Source of the DNA: Candidatus Avelusimicrobium intestinipullorum
Lineage (GTDB): Bacteria; Elusimicrobiota; Elusimicrobia; Elusimicrobiales; Elusimicrobiaceae
Direction: 5' to 3'
Assembly (NCBI GenBank): GCA_944324635.1
Contig: CALUXC010000001.1
Span: 248,001 to 312,000, forward strand
Length of the DNA: 64,000 bases
The position numbers and the translations under genes are program-made. Positions 44,807-54,800 of the stretch are shown here, in pieces (the stretch's first letter is position 1; each line of letters opens with the position of its first letter). Below the pieces are notes generated by a model, which saw only the letters and a program-made list of their open reading frames with translations, was not told the origin of the DNA and did not search any database.

Positions 44807-45997
44807 TTAAAACTGTTTTTCAAGCGCTTTTGCGGCGGCGTACCCGCTGCACCAGGCCCAATGCAGGTTAAACCCGCCCAGACGGCCCGTAACGTCCAGC
44901 AGTTCTCCGATAATGTATAGCCCGGGTACTTTTTTTGCTTCAAACGTAACGGGGTTTATTTCCCGCGTGTTCACCCCTCCCGCGGTCACTTCGGCCCGCG
45001 TATATCCTGCCGTGGCGGCGGGAACAAACGAAAAGCGGTTTAGGGCGCGGGCGGCGTTTTCCAGCTGCAAACGGGACGCATTGGACAAGTCTTCCCCTTG
45101 CGGGCCGAGAATGGTTTTCACAATTTTAGCCGAAATATGGTCTTTTAGGGCGGCGGAAATAGTTTTGGCGTGATTCTTTTTGGACTGGAGCAGGGCCAAA
45201 GCGTCTTGCCCCGGCAAGAAGTTGATTTGAACTTCCGTTCCGGGCGTCCAAAATAGCGAAATTTGCAATACGGCCGGGCCGCTTACGCCTTCGTGCGTAA
45301 AGAGCAAATCCCCTGTAAAAACGTGCTTTTCACAGCGTACTTCGGCTTTTAAGCTGTTGCCTGCCAAGCGGCTAAAACGTTCCCGGTATTCTTTCGGGAA
45401 GGAAAGCCCGGCCAACGCGGGGCGCGGTTCTATCACTTGTAAACCAAATTTTTGGGCCGTTTTTAGGCCAAAGGGGCACGCTCCCAAAGCTGGGAACGAC
45501 AACCCCCCGCTCGCCAGCACCACGTGTTGCGCACGCACCGGTCCTGCCGAGGTGTGGAGGAGGAAAAGCCCGTTTTCTTGTTTTACTTCCAGTACTTCCG
45601 TTCCGGTTAAAATATGCGTTCCTGCTTGTCGGGCGCGGCGCACCAGCATTTGTACGATATGCTGCGCACCGAACGCAAAGAGCTGGCCGTTTTCCCTCTC
45701 TTGCCAAGGCAGGTTGTTTTCTTCCATTAAGGCTACAAAATCCTGCGGTTTGAAAGCCGCCAGGGCACTTTTGCAGAAATGTTTGTTTTGGCTTAGGTAA
45801 TCGGCCGCGGAAACGAAAAGATTGGAAAAATTGCAGTTTCCCCCGCCGGATACGCTCACTTTGGCGCCGGGTTTGGGGTTGTGGTCCAGCACGATTTTGG
45901 ACTGTGAAAAAGAACCCGCACACATTAGGCCGGAAGCTCCAGCCCCGATAATGGCGGTGTGAAAAACGGTGTTTTTGAGTTCGCTGTCGGATATCAT
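44807..45997 (-). CDS. HI0933/BaiN-family flavoprotein (FAD-dependent)
   Basis: 396 residues. The N-terminal dinucleotide motif is AIIGAGASGLMCAGS, followed by the family-specific KVSVSGGGNCNFSN. A second nucleotide strand HVVLASGGLSFPALG and the C-terminal FAD motif GLYIIGELLDVTGRLGG are typical, ending with GFNLHWAWCSGYAAAK. The family includes BaiN and probable tRNA/sugar-related oxidoreductases; the substrate is usually unknown. A TATTCT box lies 9 nt before the ATG and there is no ribosome site, suggesting a leaderless message. Confidence 0.88.
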   Translation of the reverse strand: MISDSELKNTVFHTAIIGAGASGLMCAGSFSQSKIVLDHNPKPGAKVSVSGGGNCNFSNLFVSAADYLSQNKHFCKSALAAFKPQDFVALMEENNLPWQERENGQLFAFGAQHIVQMLVRRARQAGTHILTGTEVLEVKQENGLFLLHTSAGPVRAQHVVLASGGLSFPALGACPFGLKTAQKFGLQVIEPRPALAGLSFPKEYRERFSRLAGNSLKAEVRCEKHVFTGDLLFTHEGVSGPAVLQISLFWTPGTEVQINFLPGQDALALLQSKKNHAKTISAALKDHISAKIVKTILGPQGEDLSNASRLQLENAARALNRFSFVPAATAGYTRAEVTAGGVNTREINPVTFEAKKVPGLYIIGELLDVTGRLGGFNLHWAWCSGYAAAKALEKQF

Positions 45998-46096
45998 GCT
46001 ATATATAGAATAGCAAAAAAGAAGAATAAGCGCGTGGGCGGCGGGGCAAGAATGTTGTCCAAAGAAACATCAAGTTATGCGGGATTAAAAACATAT

Positions 46097-46128
46097 AAAA
46101 ACCCCCGGCCAAAGACCGGGGGTTTTTT
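46097..46128 (-). terminator. Terminator of iron-alcohol dehydrogenase gene
   Basis: Minus strand AACCCCCGGTC-TTT-GGCCGGGGGTTTTTAT. Confidence 0.87.
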
Positions 46129-46140
46129 CTTGTAAGAGCT

Positions 46141-47316
46141 TTATTTATAGGCTTCTTTTAAGATTTGGGCGGCTTCTTCGTGCGTTAACGAATGAACGTC
46201 CAGCTCAAACAGCCCGCCCATGGTTTCTTTGGCGGTGGTGGCGAGTTTGTCCATTTCGTCGGCTTTTACGCCGTAGTCGCTCATCTTAAGGTTATCCACG
46301 CCGCAGGCTTTTTGCAGTTTTTCCAGGGCGGTGATAAACGCCTGGGCGCGTTTTTCGGCGGGCAGTGCGTGGATATCTTCGCCCATGGCTTCGGCCATTT
46401 TGGCGTAGCGTTCAGCCGATACTTTGCCCATGAAAAACTTGTAGTACGACAGCGAAATCATAATCAGACCCGCCCCGTGCGGCAATTTGGGATAGTACGC
46501 GCTTAACGCATGTTCCAGCGAGTGTTCGCTCGTGCAGGAAGAGAATGTTTCCACCATGCCGCCCAGCGTGTTGGCCAGGGCCACGTTTTCGCGCGCTTCC
46601 AGGTCATTCTCGTCTTTAACGGCGCGCGGCAGATATTTGGCAATCAGCTCAATGGCTTTCAGGGCCAGCGCGTCGGAAACGGGCGTGGCGATGTTGGCAA
46701 TATAGCCTTCCGTGCAGTGAAACAGCGTATCAAACCCTTGATAAGCGGTCAAATGCGGCGGAACGGAAGTCATGATTTCCGGGTCCACGATAGAGAGCAC
46801 CGGGAACGTAAAATCCCAACCCGTACCGATTTTTTCGGGCCCGTTGGTGATGACGGTCCAGGGGTCGGCTTCCGTGCCGGTTCCCGCCGTGGTGGTGATG
46901 GCTACCACAGGCAAGGCGCCTTCTTTGGGGAATTGCCCTTTGCCCGAGCCGCCGCCGATGTAATCCCAGTAATTGCCGGGGTTTTTGGCCATAACGGCAA
47001 TGGATTTGGACGAGTCAATGCTGCTTCCTCCCCCCAGCCCGATAACGAAATCGCACCCTTCTTTGCGCGCCAGCGCGGCCCCTTCGGTGACGTGTTCCAA
47101 AATGGGGTTGGGCAAAATCTTGTCAAACACCACACTCTGCACGCCTTGTTTGGCCAGCAGTTTCTGTACGCGGTCCAAGTAGCCGTATTTGCGCATGGAC
47201 GTTCCGGCCGAAATGACGATAAGCGCCTTTTTGCCGGGCAGTTTGGCGGTGGCCAGGTCGTCTAAGCGGCCGGCCCCAAATAAAATTTTAGTAGGCAGAT
47301 AACAATTAAACTTCAT
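46141..47316 (-). CDS. Iron-containing alcohol dehydrogenase (butanol-dehydrogenase-like)
   Basis: 391 residues from the ATG at 47316, which has a strong AGGAGG; an in-frame ATG 69 nt upstream is less likely. Nucleotide motif GLGGGSSIDSSKSI and TAGTGTEAD; metal ligands in QGFDTLFHCTEGY and SEHSLEHALSAYYPKLPHG. It is most like BdhA/YqhD-type NAD(P)H-dependent reductases of aldehydes, a fermentative cytoplasmic enzyme. Divergent from the Fur/PerR gene, so it could be under that regulator. End product (ethanol, butanol or other) not decidable. Confidence 0.9.
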   Translation of the reverse strand: MKFNCYLPTKILFGAGRLDDLATAKLPGKKALIVISAGTSMRKYGYLDRVQKLLAKQGVQSVVFDKILPNPILEHVTEGAALARKEGCDFVIGLGGGSSIDSSKSIAVMAKNPGNYWDYIGGGSGKGQFPKEGALPVVAITTTAGTGTEADPWTVITNGPEKIGTGWDFTFPVLSIVDPEIMTSVPPHLTAYQGFDTLFHCTEGYIANIATPVSDALALKAIELIAKYLPRAVKDENDLEARENVALANTLGGMVETFSSCTSEHSLEHALSAYYPKLPHGAGLIMISLSYYKFFMGKVSAERYAKMAEAMGEDIHALPAEKRAQAFITALEKLQKACGVDNLKMSDYGVKADEMDKLATTAKETMGGLFELDVHSLTHEEAAQILKEAYK

Positions 47317-47466
47317 ACGTCCTCCTATCCTTAAAAACTTTGTTTCATTATAGCACTTTTGCTTCGGACTCTTGTCCTTCTTCACTACACTTCAGTCAAT
47401 TTATGCTATGATAAATTAGCAGGTTTTAAGCGCGCAGAAAAATATGTTTTTTTGCGAAAAATATGT

Positions 47467-47472
47467 TATACT
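47467..47472 (+). promoter_or_regulatory. -10 box and possible autoregulatory site of perR-like gene
   Basis: TATACT (47467-47472) followed by the AT-rich stretch AATAATTATTAATAA (47481-47495), which resembles a Fur/PerR-type inverted repeat (TTATAATNATTATAA) between promoter and ATG. Confidence 0.4.
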
Positions 47473-47499
47473 TTATTAGGAATAATTATTAATAACATT

Positions 47500-47961
47500 A
47501 TGAACATTCAAGCTAACGGACAAAAAGAAGAATTACAAAAACGCTTAACCCGCTTTGAAGCCCAGTGCCGGGAAAAAGGCCTGCGCGTAACCAAACAGCG
47601 GCGGGAAATTTTTTGCGCCGTGGCCCAATCGTGCGAACATCCCAGCGCGGAGCGGGTTTTTGTTTCGGTGCGTAAAACGATGCCAAACGTGTCTTTGGAT
47701 ACGGTGTACCGCACGTTGGCGTCGCTGGAAGAAATGGATTTGTTAATGCGGGTGGGGCTTTCGTCAAAGGCTCGTTTCGACGGGGATTTGCGGCCTCATT
47801 GTCACTTTGTTTGCACACGCTGCGGCGAAGTGTACGATATTTTCCCGCAGGCGGACGAAACCGCCTTTGCGCTGCCCCGCGGCGCGCGGGATATGGGCGA
47901 AGTAAAGCAAATTAACTTGCAACTTCGCGGAATTTGCAAAAAGTGCCAAAACAAAAATTAA
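47500..47961 (+). CDS. Fur-family regulator, PerR-like
   Basis: 153 residues from the ATG at 47500; an in-frame ATG 141 nt upstream would extend across the promoter. The winged-helix part reads KGLRVTKQRREIFCAVAQ ... HPSAERVF ... SLDTVYRTLASLEEM. The metal-binding part has the His-rich PHCHFVC and two CxxC pairs (CTRC and CKKC) for structural zinc. The next gene is rubrerythrin, 35 bp downstream, which points to a peroxide sensor (PerR) rather than an iron regulator; the residues alone do not decide this. Confidence 0.88.
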   Translation: MNIQANGQKEELQKRLTRFEAQCREKGLRVTKQRREIFCAVAQSCEHPSAERVFVSVRKTMPNVSLDTVYRTLASLEEMDLLMRVGLSSKARFDGDLRPHCHFVCTRCGEVYDIFPQADETAFALPRGARDMGEVKQINLQLRGICKKCQNKN

Positions 47962-47996
47962 GGCACAACGGGTAGAAGGATACTATAGGAGAAGAT

Positions 47997-48536
47997 ATGG
48001 AACTGAAAGGATCTAAAACCGAAAAAAACTTGATGGCGGCTTTTGCGGGTGAATCGCAGGCTACCAACAAATATACGTACTATGCTTCCAAAGCCAAAAA
48101 AGAAGGCTTTGTGCAAATCAGCAAAATTTTTGAACAAACCGCCGGCAACGAACGCGAACACGCCAAACTGTGGTTCAAAGCCTTGCACGACAACGGCATC
48201 CCGACCACTGCCGAAAACTTGTTGGACGCTGCCAACGGCGAAAACTATGAATGGACCGATATGTACGCCACTTTTGCCAAAGAAGCCAAAGAAGAAGGCT
48301 TTGACAAATTGGCCTACCTGTTTGAAGCCGTGGGCAAAATTGAAAAAATGCACGAAGAACGCTATCGCAAACTTCTGCACAATGTGGAAGCCCAGGAAGT
48401 ATTCAAAAAAGCCGGTATCGTAATGTGGGAATGCGCCAACTGCGGCCACATTCACATCGGTGAAAAAGCCCCCGAAGTGTGCCCCGTGTGCGCTCACCCG
48501 CAGGCTTATTTTATGATTCACCCGGAAAACTATTAA
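47997..48536 (+). CDS. Rubrerythrin
   Basis: 179 residues. The four-helix ferritin-like di-iron domain has the Glu ligands in [15 protein letters not shown] and [10 protein letters not shown], and in the second half [22 protein letters not shown]-terminal rubredoxin-type knuckle pair [20 protein letters not shown] binds one Fe. It reduces hydrogen peroxide to water in anaerobes, taking electrons through rubredoxin-like centres. Co-transcribed with the regulator; ends in its own terminator. Confidence 0.96.
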   Translation: MELKGSKTEKNLMAAFAGESQATNKYTYYASKAKKEGFVQISKIFEQTAGNEREHAKLWFKALHDNGIPTTAENLLDAANGENYEWTDMYATFAKEAKEEGFDKLAYLFEAVGKIEKMHEERYRKLLHNVEAQEVFKKAGIVMWECANCGHIHIGEKAPEVCPVCAHPQAYFMIHPENY

Positions 48537-48560
48537 TTTTTGGGCTGAATAACCATATAG

Positions 48561-48590
48561 AAACCCCGCCTTTTTAGGCGGGGTTTTTTA
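48561..48590 (+). terminator. Terminator of rubrerythrin operon
   Basis: AAACCCCGCC-TTTTTA-GGCGGGGTTTTTTA. Confidence 0.9.
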
Positions 48591-48617
48591 TGCTCAAAAA
48601 GAAATCGGCGGGGCGGG

Positions 48618-50003
48618 TTAATCTCTCTTAGCCGATAAAATTCCCCCCGCTACCGCCATGGCCGCACCAAACCACATAGCGGCCTTATAGCCGTGCAAAA
48701 AGGCGCTTTGCGCATCGGCCCCGTTTGCCGTAAAGTGGTTTTGCACCGCTGCATATACGGCTACGGAAAGGGCAATACCCATAATCATGCCCGCATTTCT
48801 GGCCAGGGCATTTACGCTGGAGACGATACCCAGCTTGTTTTTAGGCGCTGCACTGATTACGGTGTTGTTGTTGGGTACCTGGAACGTGCCCGAGCCGCAG
48901 CCCGTTATCAGCTGGGCTAGCGCAATGTAGAAAAAGGAGGTATGTTCGTTCATGAAGGAAAACATCAGCGTTCCTGTCAATACAAACCCCAGGCCTACCG
49001 TGGTGACCAGTCTTGCGGGGTACTTTTCCGACAGCAGCCCGCTCACCGGTGACGAAAGCGCGAGTGCCACCGGGAACGGCATAATCAAGAGCCCGGTTTT
49101 TACGGGGTCAATTTGCAGGATATCCGTAGCGTAGAACGGGAATAGCACCGAGTTGGTAAAAATGGCCATAAATCCCAACACCGCCACCGCATACCCATAC
49201 GAAATGGCCGGTACCCGGAAAATGGAAAGCCCGATAAAAGGCGTTTTGGCCACTCTTTCCCGGTAATAAAACAACCCAAAGAATATTACCGCCGCGGCAA
49301 AGGCGTACAGAATAACGGGCGAACCCCAATGCCTGGAAGGGCCTTCGTTTAGCGCGTAGAGAAACGAGAAGCAGGCAATCAAAAAGAACGCCGCGCCCCA
49401 CACGTCCATGCGCATTTTGCTTTTGGGGTTAAAACGCGGAATAATTTGTAAGCCGCGCCAAATGCCAATAGCGCAAACAGGCAAATTCACCCAGAACACG
49501 CTGGGCCAGCCAAAATGTTGGATTAAAAATCCCCCCACGGCCGGGCCAGCCAGCGACCCTAGCGCCACGACGGCACCAATGCCGCCAAGCGCCCGTCCGC
49601 GGTCCTTGCCGGAGAAGGCTTTGGCGATAATCGCCTGCGAGTTGGCCATCATGGCCGACGATCCCACCCCCTGTACCGCACGGGCAAAAATCATCATCGG
49701 CAAATTGCCCGCCAGCGAACACAACACACTTCCCACGCCAAAAACAAAAAATCCGCCCAAATACAATTTTTTGCGGCTGTACATGTCGGATAGTTTGCCG
49801 AATATGGGCAGAAAACAGGTGACCGCCAGCAAATAAATGCTTACGACCAGCTGTATGCTTTCAATGTTGGCGTTAAACTGTTGGGAAATGGAGGGAAGCG
49901 CAATGTTGACGATTCCCCCGTCCAAGGTACCCATAAAGGTGCCCGTGGCGGTGACGGTAAAAATCAACCATTTGCGGGGCAGATTAAGCAGTCGTCGTTT
50001 CAT
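48618..50003 (-). CDS. MFS drug/solute exporter, DHA2 type, copy 1
   Basis: 461 residues with about 14 membrane helices. Motif A GKLSDMYSRKKLYLGG between helices 2 and 3, and the export motif FARAVQGVGSSAMMANSQAI leading to KDRGRALGGIGAVVALG, are the EmrB/QacA pattern (proton-coupled efflux). No EmrA-like adaptor is adjacent. It is a tandem paralogue of the next gene upstream; the two overlap by 20 bp, so they are translated together. Substrate unknown. Confidence 0.88.
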   Translation of the reverse strand: MKRRLLNLPRKWLIFTVTATGTFMGTLDGGIVNIALPSISQQFNANIESIQLVVSIYLLAVTCFLPIFGKLSDMYSRKKLYLGGFFVFGVGSVLCSLAGNLPMMIFARAVQGVGSSAMMANSQAIIAKAFSGKDRGRALGGIGAVVALGSLAGPAVGGFLIQHFGWPSVFWVNLPVCAIGIWRGLQIIPRFNPKSKMRMDVWGAAFFLIACFSFLYALNEGPSRHWGSPVILYAFAAAVIFFGLFYYRERVAKTPFIGLSIFRVPAISYGYAVAVLGFMAIFTNSVLFPFYATDILQIDPVKTGLLIMPFPVALALSSPVSGLLSEKYPARLVTTVGLGFVLTGTLMFSFMNEHTSFFYIALAQLITGCGSGTFQVPNNNTVISAAPKNKLGIVSSVNALARNAGMIMGIALSVAVYAAVQNHFTANGADAQSAFLHGYKAAMWFGAAMAVAGGILSAKRD

Positions 50004-51426
50004 AGAATCCTTTGGGCTGTTTCTTGCGTTTTTTGCGTTTTTCGCGCGCGGCCGAGAAGTAGGCCGCCGCCAAGGCCATCACAATGCAGAACATCATGGA
50101 CGCTTGATACGCGTTCATAAAGGCCCCTTGTTCTTCCATACCCGTTCCCAGATAGTGGCGTTTAACGGAGGCAAAAATCAAGACGGAAAGGGCAATTCCC
50201 ATCACGGCCCCCATATTGCGGGCCAGTGCGCTGAGGCTGACCACCATGCCCAAGCGTTCTTTCGGCGCGCCGCCGATAATCGTGTTGTTATTAGGCGCTT
50301 GGAAGGTGCCCGAACCCGTGCCCATAATCAGCTGTGCGGCTACGATGTAGGCAAAAGAGGGGTGCGTACCTATCCCCACAAACATGGAAGCCCCGATGAT
50401 GATGAACCCAAATCCGACGGTAGTGATTAGGCGCGCCGAATATCTTTCGGACAGCCAGCCCGAAAACGGCGACGAAATGGCCAATGCCACCGGGAACGGC
50501 ATCATCAGCAGGCTCATTTGCAAAGGCGACAGATGCAAAATGTCCGACATATAGAACGGGAACAAAATGGAGTTGCAGTTAAGCGCAATAAACCCCAAAA
50601 GCGATACGATACACCCATACGAAATGGCTTGTATCTTAAACAGCGAAAGCCCGATAAACGGGTTTTTGGAGGTGCGCTCGCGCATGTAGAAAATCACAAA
50701 GAACAAGGCTGACAGCCCAAACGACCCCATAATTAAAAAGGACGTCCAATGTTGGTTTTCCCCCTCGTCCAAGGCGTATAGGAAGCAGAAGCAGAACAAA
50801 ATAAAACATATCGCGCCCATAAAGTCTATTTTCACGCGTTCATGCGAGTTAAACAGCGGAATAATTTGAATTCCGCGCCAAATCCCCAACGCGCTGATGG
50901 GTACGTTAATCCAAAATACGGACTGCCAGCCCCAGTGTTGAATTAAAAATCCTCCCACGGCAGGACCGGCCAAAAATCCGGCCGCCACCATGGCGCCAAT
51001 ACCGCCCAGGGCGCGGCCGCGGTCTTTCCCGCGGAAGGCTTTGGCAATAATGGCCTGACAGTTGGAAATCATTGCGCTTGCCCCCAGCCCTTGCACAATG
51101 CGCGAAAAAATCATCCAGCTTAGGCTGTCCGAAAAAGCCGCCAACAGCGAGCCGATACCAAAAAGCAAGAAACCGGTTAAATACAGGTATTTGCGGCTGT
51201 ACATGTCGGACAATTTGCCAAACACGGGCAGGAAGCAGGTGGTGGTAAGCAAATAAATACTGACGACCCACTGAATGCGCTCCAGACCGGCGTTTAGGTC
51301 CCGCGCCATAACGGGCAGCGCAATATTAACGATTCCGCCGTCCAGCGTGGACATAAAAACCCCAATCGCGGTGACGGAAAAAATCAGCCATTTATAGGCA
51401 ATATGCGGTTTGCGTAGTTTTATCAT
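49984..51426 (-). CDS. MFS drug/solute exporter, DHA2 type, copy 2
   Basis: 480 residues, about 14 membrane helices. The same signature segments as copy 1 (GKLSDMYSRKYLYLTG, FSRIVQGLGASAMISNCQAI, GKDRGRALGGIGAMVAAGF) show recent common descent. The C-terminus is a short basic tail. First gene of the pair. The ATG is preceded by TATATAT and a CATACT box about 7 nt upstream, with no ribosome site, so the message may be leaderless. Confidence 0.87.
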   Translation of the reverse strand: MIKLRKPHIAYKWLIFSVTAIGVFMSTLDGGIVNIALPVMARDLNAGLERIQWVVSIYLLTTTCFLPVFGKLSDMYSRKYLYLTGFLLFGIGSLLAAFSDSLSWMIFSRIVQGLGASAMISNCQAIIAKAFRGKDRGRALGGIGAMVAAGFLAGPAVGGFLIQHWGWQSVFWINVPISALGIWRGIQIIPLFNSHERVKIDFMGAICFILFCFCFLYALDEGENQHWTSFLIMGSFGLSALFFVIFYMRERTSKNPFIGLSLFKIQAISYGCIVSLLGFIALNCNSILFPFYMSDILHLSPLQMSLLMMPFPVALAISSPFSGWLSERYSARLITTVGFGFIIIGASMFVGIGTHPSFAYIVAAQLIMGTGSGTFQAPNNNTIIGGAPKERLGMVVSLSALARNMGAVMGIALSVLIFASVKRHYLGTGMEEQGAFMNAYQASMMFCIVMALAAAYFSAAREKRKKRKKQPKGFYETTTA

Positions 51427-51700
51427 ATATATAAGTATGTACAGCTGTTTGGTACGGCGCGTGCGGCGCGGGAGGGATCTTCGTCGCCGGAAAAGACGAG
51501 TCCGTACTCCGGCGCTGCGGGTGCCTGGCTGTTAAAGTCGTATTCTATATAATTTTATTTTATTTGGAGACGGTTTACAAATGAAGCGTTGGGGCAAGAA
51601 ATGTGCTAAAGAAGAAAAATTCTTGTTTTGTGTCAGTTGGGGATTTTTATGATAGAATAAAAAAGGAAGCTGCTTTCGAATAAAATGCTTGCTTCAATCG
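51427..51700. other. Intergenic region between divergent genes 51426 and 51826
   Basis: No gene is seen. A perfect 7-bp inverted repeat CGCCGGA (51485-51491) / TCCGGCG (51508-51514) with a 16-bp spacer lies in a GC-rich patch beside the MFS gene. The rest is AT-rich leader towards the giant gene. Confidence 0.45.
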
Positions 51701-51707
51701 AATTTTC

Positions 51708-51747
51708 GGGTCAAAAGGTCCCAATAAAAAAATGGGCCTTTTGGCCC
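51708..51747 (+). promoter_or_regulatory. GGGTC/AGGTCC element and hairpin upstream of giant gene
   Basis: CGGGTC, then AAAAGGTCCCA, which pairs with TGGGCCTTTTG (one bulged T) to give an 11-bp stem; the nested hairpin GGGCC-TTTT-GGCCC overlaps it. It lies about 80-115 bp before the ATG. Similar AGGTCC words precede three other exported-protein genes. Confidence 0.4.
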
Positions 51748-51825
51748 TTGTTGCAAAGTCGATTTTGTGTTAGCATTTGGGTATAAGCAGTATAAAATCC
51801 CCGTATTTTGTGGAGACAACTTACT

Positions 51826-54800
51826 ATGAACAAACTGATAGCGGTAGTGCTTAGCATTTCGCTAATCTTCGGAAGTGTCACCCCGTCTCTGGCTCAGTCT
51901 GCTAATAAGCTGATTAAAGGTACTTCAGCTGCCATGCAGCAGAGCGGAAAAGCCGTGACCGGCGTGACCAAACTTCCCCAATCCGTTACAAAAGCAGCCG
52001 GTTCCTCTGCGGCTGTGCAAGCGGCCAGAACCGCTGCGCAGGGCAGAGTTGCTGCCGGTGTGAGCGTCCCGGGCCGGACCCCGTCCGTAGCTACCCCCGC
52101 GGTGCCTGGTACCGTGGCGGCTGTGCCCGATTTCAGCGTTCGGTTAAATGAAGAAATCGCTCTTCAGACCAGTGCCGCCAAAGCGGCTCCGAAAACGTTG
52201 GACGAAATCAAGCAAATCTTGGCTCGCCCCAACTTTTCTCAGAAAGATGCCGCTGACGTTTACAAACAAATTTTTAACGTTACTTCCCGCACTGCTTCCG
52301 CGAAGGAATTTTTGCTGTTTGATGCGTTTCCTTCCGTAACGGTAAAACGCGGTTTTGCCGCGAGTGCGGAGCAAGTTTCTCTGGCGGTAGATTTCTATCG
52401 CCGCACGTTACTTTCCAATTTGCAGGGTTCCGCTTCTTCTTTGCCGGCTTCCGCTTCATTGGAAGAGATTGTCTCCCTCTCTCCGAAAAGTGCGGAGTTT
52501 GCTGATGTAGACAAATGGGCCAAATCCATGGCGGCTGTGACCGATTTGGGATTTTACGGTTCCGCCAAAGACGCTCCCGTTTTGTTGGAAGCGTATGAAA
52601 AAGCCCCTGCCGCGCTCAAACCCGTTACCGAAACGGTAGTGGGCCGTGCGTTGTTGAATTTAGAAGCTTATGATGCGTTGGAACAGCTGGCCTCTAAAGC
52701 GGCTGTGAATGGCGAATTGACCGGCGAATTCTGGAACGGTCTTTCCGCTTATGCCAAACAGCATGGTTTGAATGTGAACTTGCCCGCCGTTAAGGTGCAG
52801 GCTTCCGTGCGCGTACCCAAACGTGTAGAACGCATTTTGGGCGCCTGGAACGGCCTTAACGTGATGCATGCCAATCCCTCTGCCAAAGCAACGGCCGACT
52901 GGGTGGCTCTTAATGCTAAAAAAGGCAAAGTAATTTCTGCCGTAGAACCGGCCGCCGTTCGCCCTGCGGCTGAACCGTTGAAAATCCCGGCTGTGGCGCC
53001 GAAAGTGGAATTGAATTTGGGCAATGTGCAGTTGGCGGATAACTTGTCCGTCGGTACGGCCCCGATTCCGGCTTCCGGTACGGAAGAAACTGCGGTTGCC
53101 GCCGTGCAAGAAGCCCCCGTTGCGGCGGAAGCTTCCGGCACCTGGTTCTCCCGCGGAATGAACCGCATTAAAAAGTTTTTTGGTTCCAATCCCGCTGCTC
53201 CCGCCGAAGCGGAAGCGGTGAACATTCCGGTTACGTCCACGACCTCCCTTAATCAGGCGGCCTTAAGCCGTGCGATGGGCTTGTCCACCAGCGGCACCCT
53301 GTCCATGGGTGGCTTGGGCGATTTGACCAACAAAATCAACAACAAAAAAATCATTAAACGCGTACAAAGAACTCTGGAAGGCGCCAGAAACAAAGCCGAT
53401 ACCGAATTTATCGCTTTGGCTCAGCAGGCCCAAAAAGAAGGCCGCGCCTTGACCAGCGCCGATTACGACAAATTGCTCTCGGATAATTTCTCCGCCGCGA
53501 TTGCCGCCGATCCCACGTTGGCTCCGTACGCCAAAGACATTGCCTCCGCGGTGGCCGAACCGACCGTGGCTCCCGCCAAACGCGAAATGTCTTACTCCTT
53601 GAAATTGCATGATGCCGAAGGCAAAGTGCTGCCCGTCACGTTTGAACTGAACGTGCGCTTGCTGGATAATACGGCCGTCAAACAGTTTGAACGCTTGGGT
53701 GTTACCAACTCCGAAGTGTTCACGATGATGCGCGCCAACAAAGATGGCAAGCCCACCGGTCCGTTTGAATTGATGTTGGCCACTCCCGGCGGCAGCAAGA
53801 GACCGATTTACGAACCTTTCATTGAAGGCGGTAAAGCCGGTGTGGAAGCCATGTACTACCGCTTGCTGGGCGATTACCAGGCCGGTAAATTGACTTCCAA
53901 TAAAGTAGATTTGAACCTCTATTCCGACGTGTTTGCCGAAAGAGCGACGATGTTTGCCGGTCTGACGGAAGGCTTGGGCGGTTTGCCTCAGGCCACTGTG
54001 GCGCCGCAAGCCACCGCGTTGGGCATCAGCGACCCCAAAGCGCTGCAGCAGGGCGTGTCCCACTCTCAGTTGGGTAACGTAGCCAGCGTGGTCTTCTCCG
54101 GGTTGCAAAAAGAATTTGGTATCAAAAACACGCTGGCCTTAGGCTTGGGCGTAGCCGCCCTGGGCTTGGGTATCTGCGGTTTTGGTTTGTCCCTCCCCTC
54201 CATTGCTGCCAAAATCAGCATGTTGGGCTTAGGCTCCTTCGTATTGGGCGTAGGCGCTAACGGCGGTGTAAAATCCACCAACAGCATCTTCGCCAAAGAA
54301 ATGTCCAACGATAACACTTCCGGTACGGCCAGAATGGGTTTCGTCAACGCTCGCGCTTCCGTGGGTACGATGACGGGTTACTTGTTCTTCCCCGTGTCCG
54401 TATTGTTTGCGTTGTCCGGCGTGGAAGCTTTCCAGTGGTTGTACTATGGTGCTACCGCCGTGCCCGCTTATGCGTTGGCCAACTTGTTGCTCTCTAAAGT
54501 AAGAAACGTTGGTGCCGACCACGGTGTAGCCACCACTTTTACCGATAAAGTCAAAGTGGTAGCCAAGAGTGGTTGGGGTATTGTCAAAAACATTTGGAAT
54601 AACGTGAAATTTGCCGTCAGCGGTGGTTATCAGGAACGCTTGAGTGCTATCCGCGAAAAACGCATTGTCAAAGAACGCACCAAACAGTATGAAGACATGC
54701 TTAACGGCAATACTTCCGCTATGAAACCGGTTGACCCGGCGGCCTCTCAGTCGCTGTGGGCGAAAACCAAAGACTTTATGACCGTCAAGCTGCCGGCCGC

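Noticed and set aside
47359..47499. Upstream extension of the Fur/PerR-like gene
   Set aside because: It would include the promoter box and adds residues with no family counterpart; the ATG at 47500 gives the normal length.
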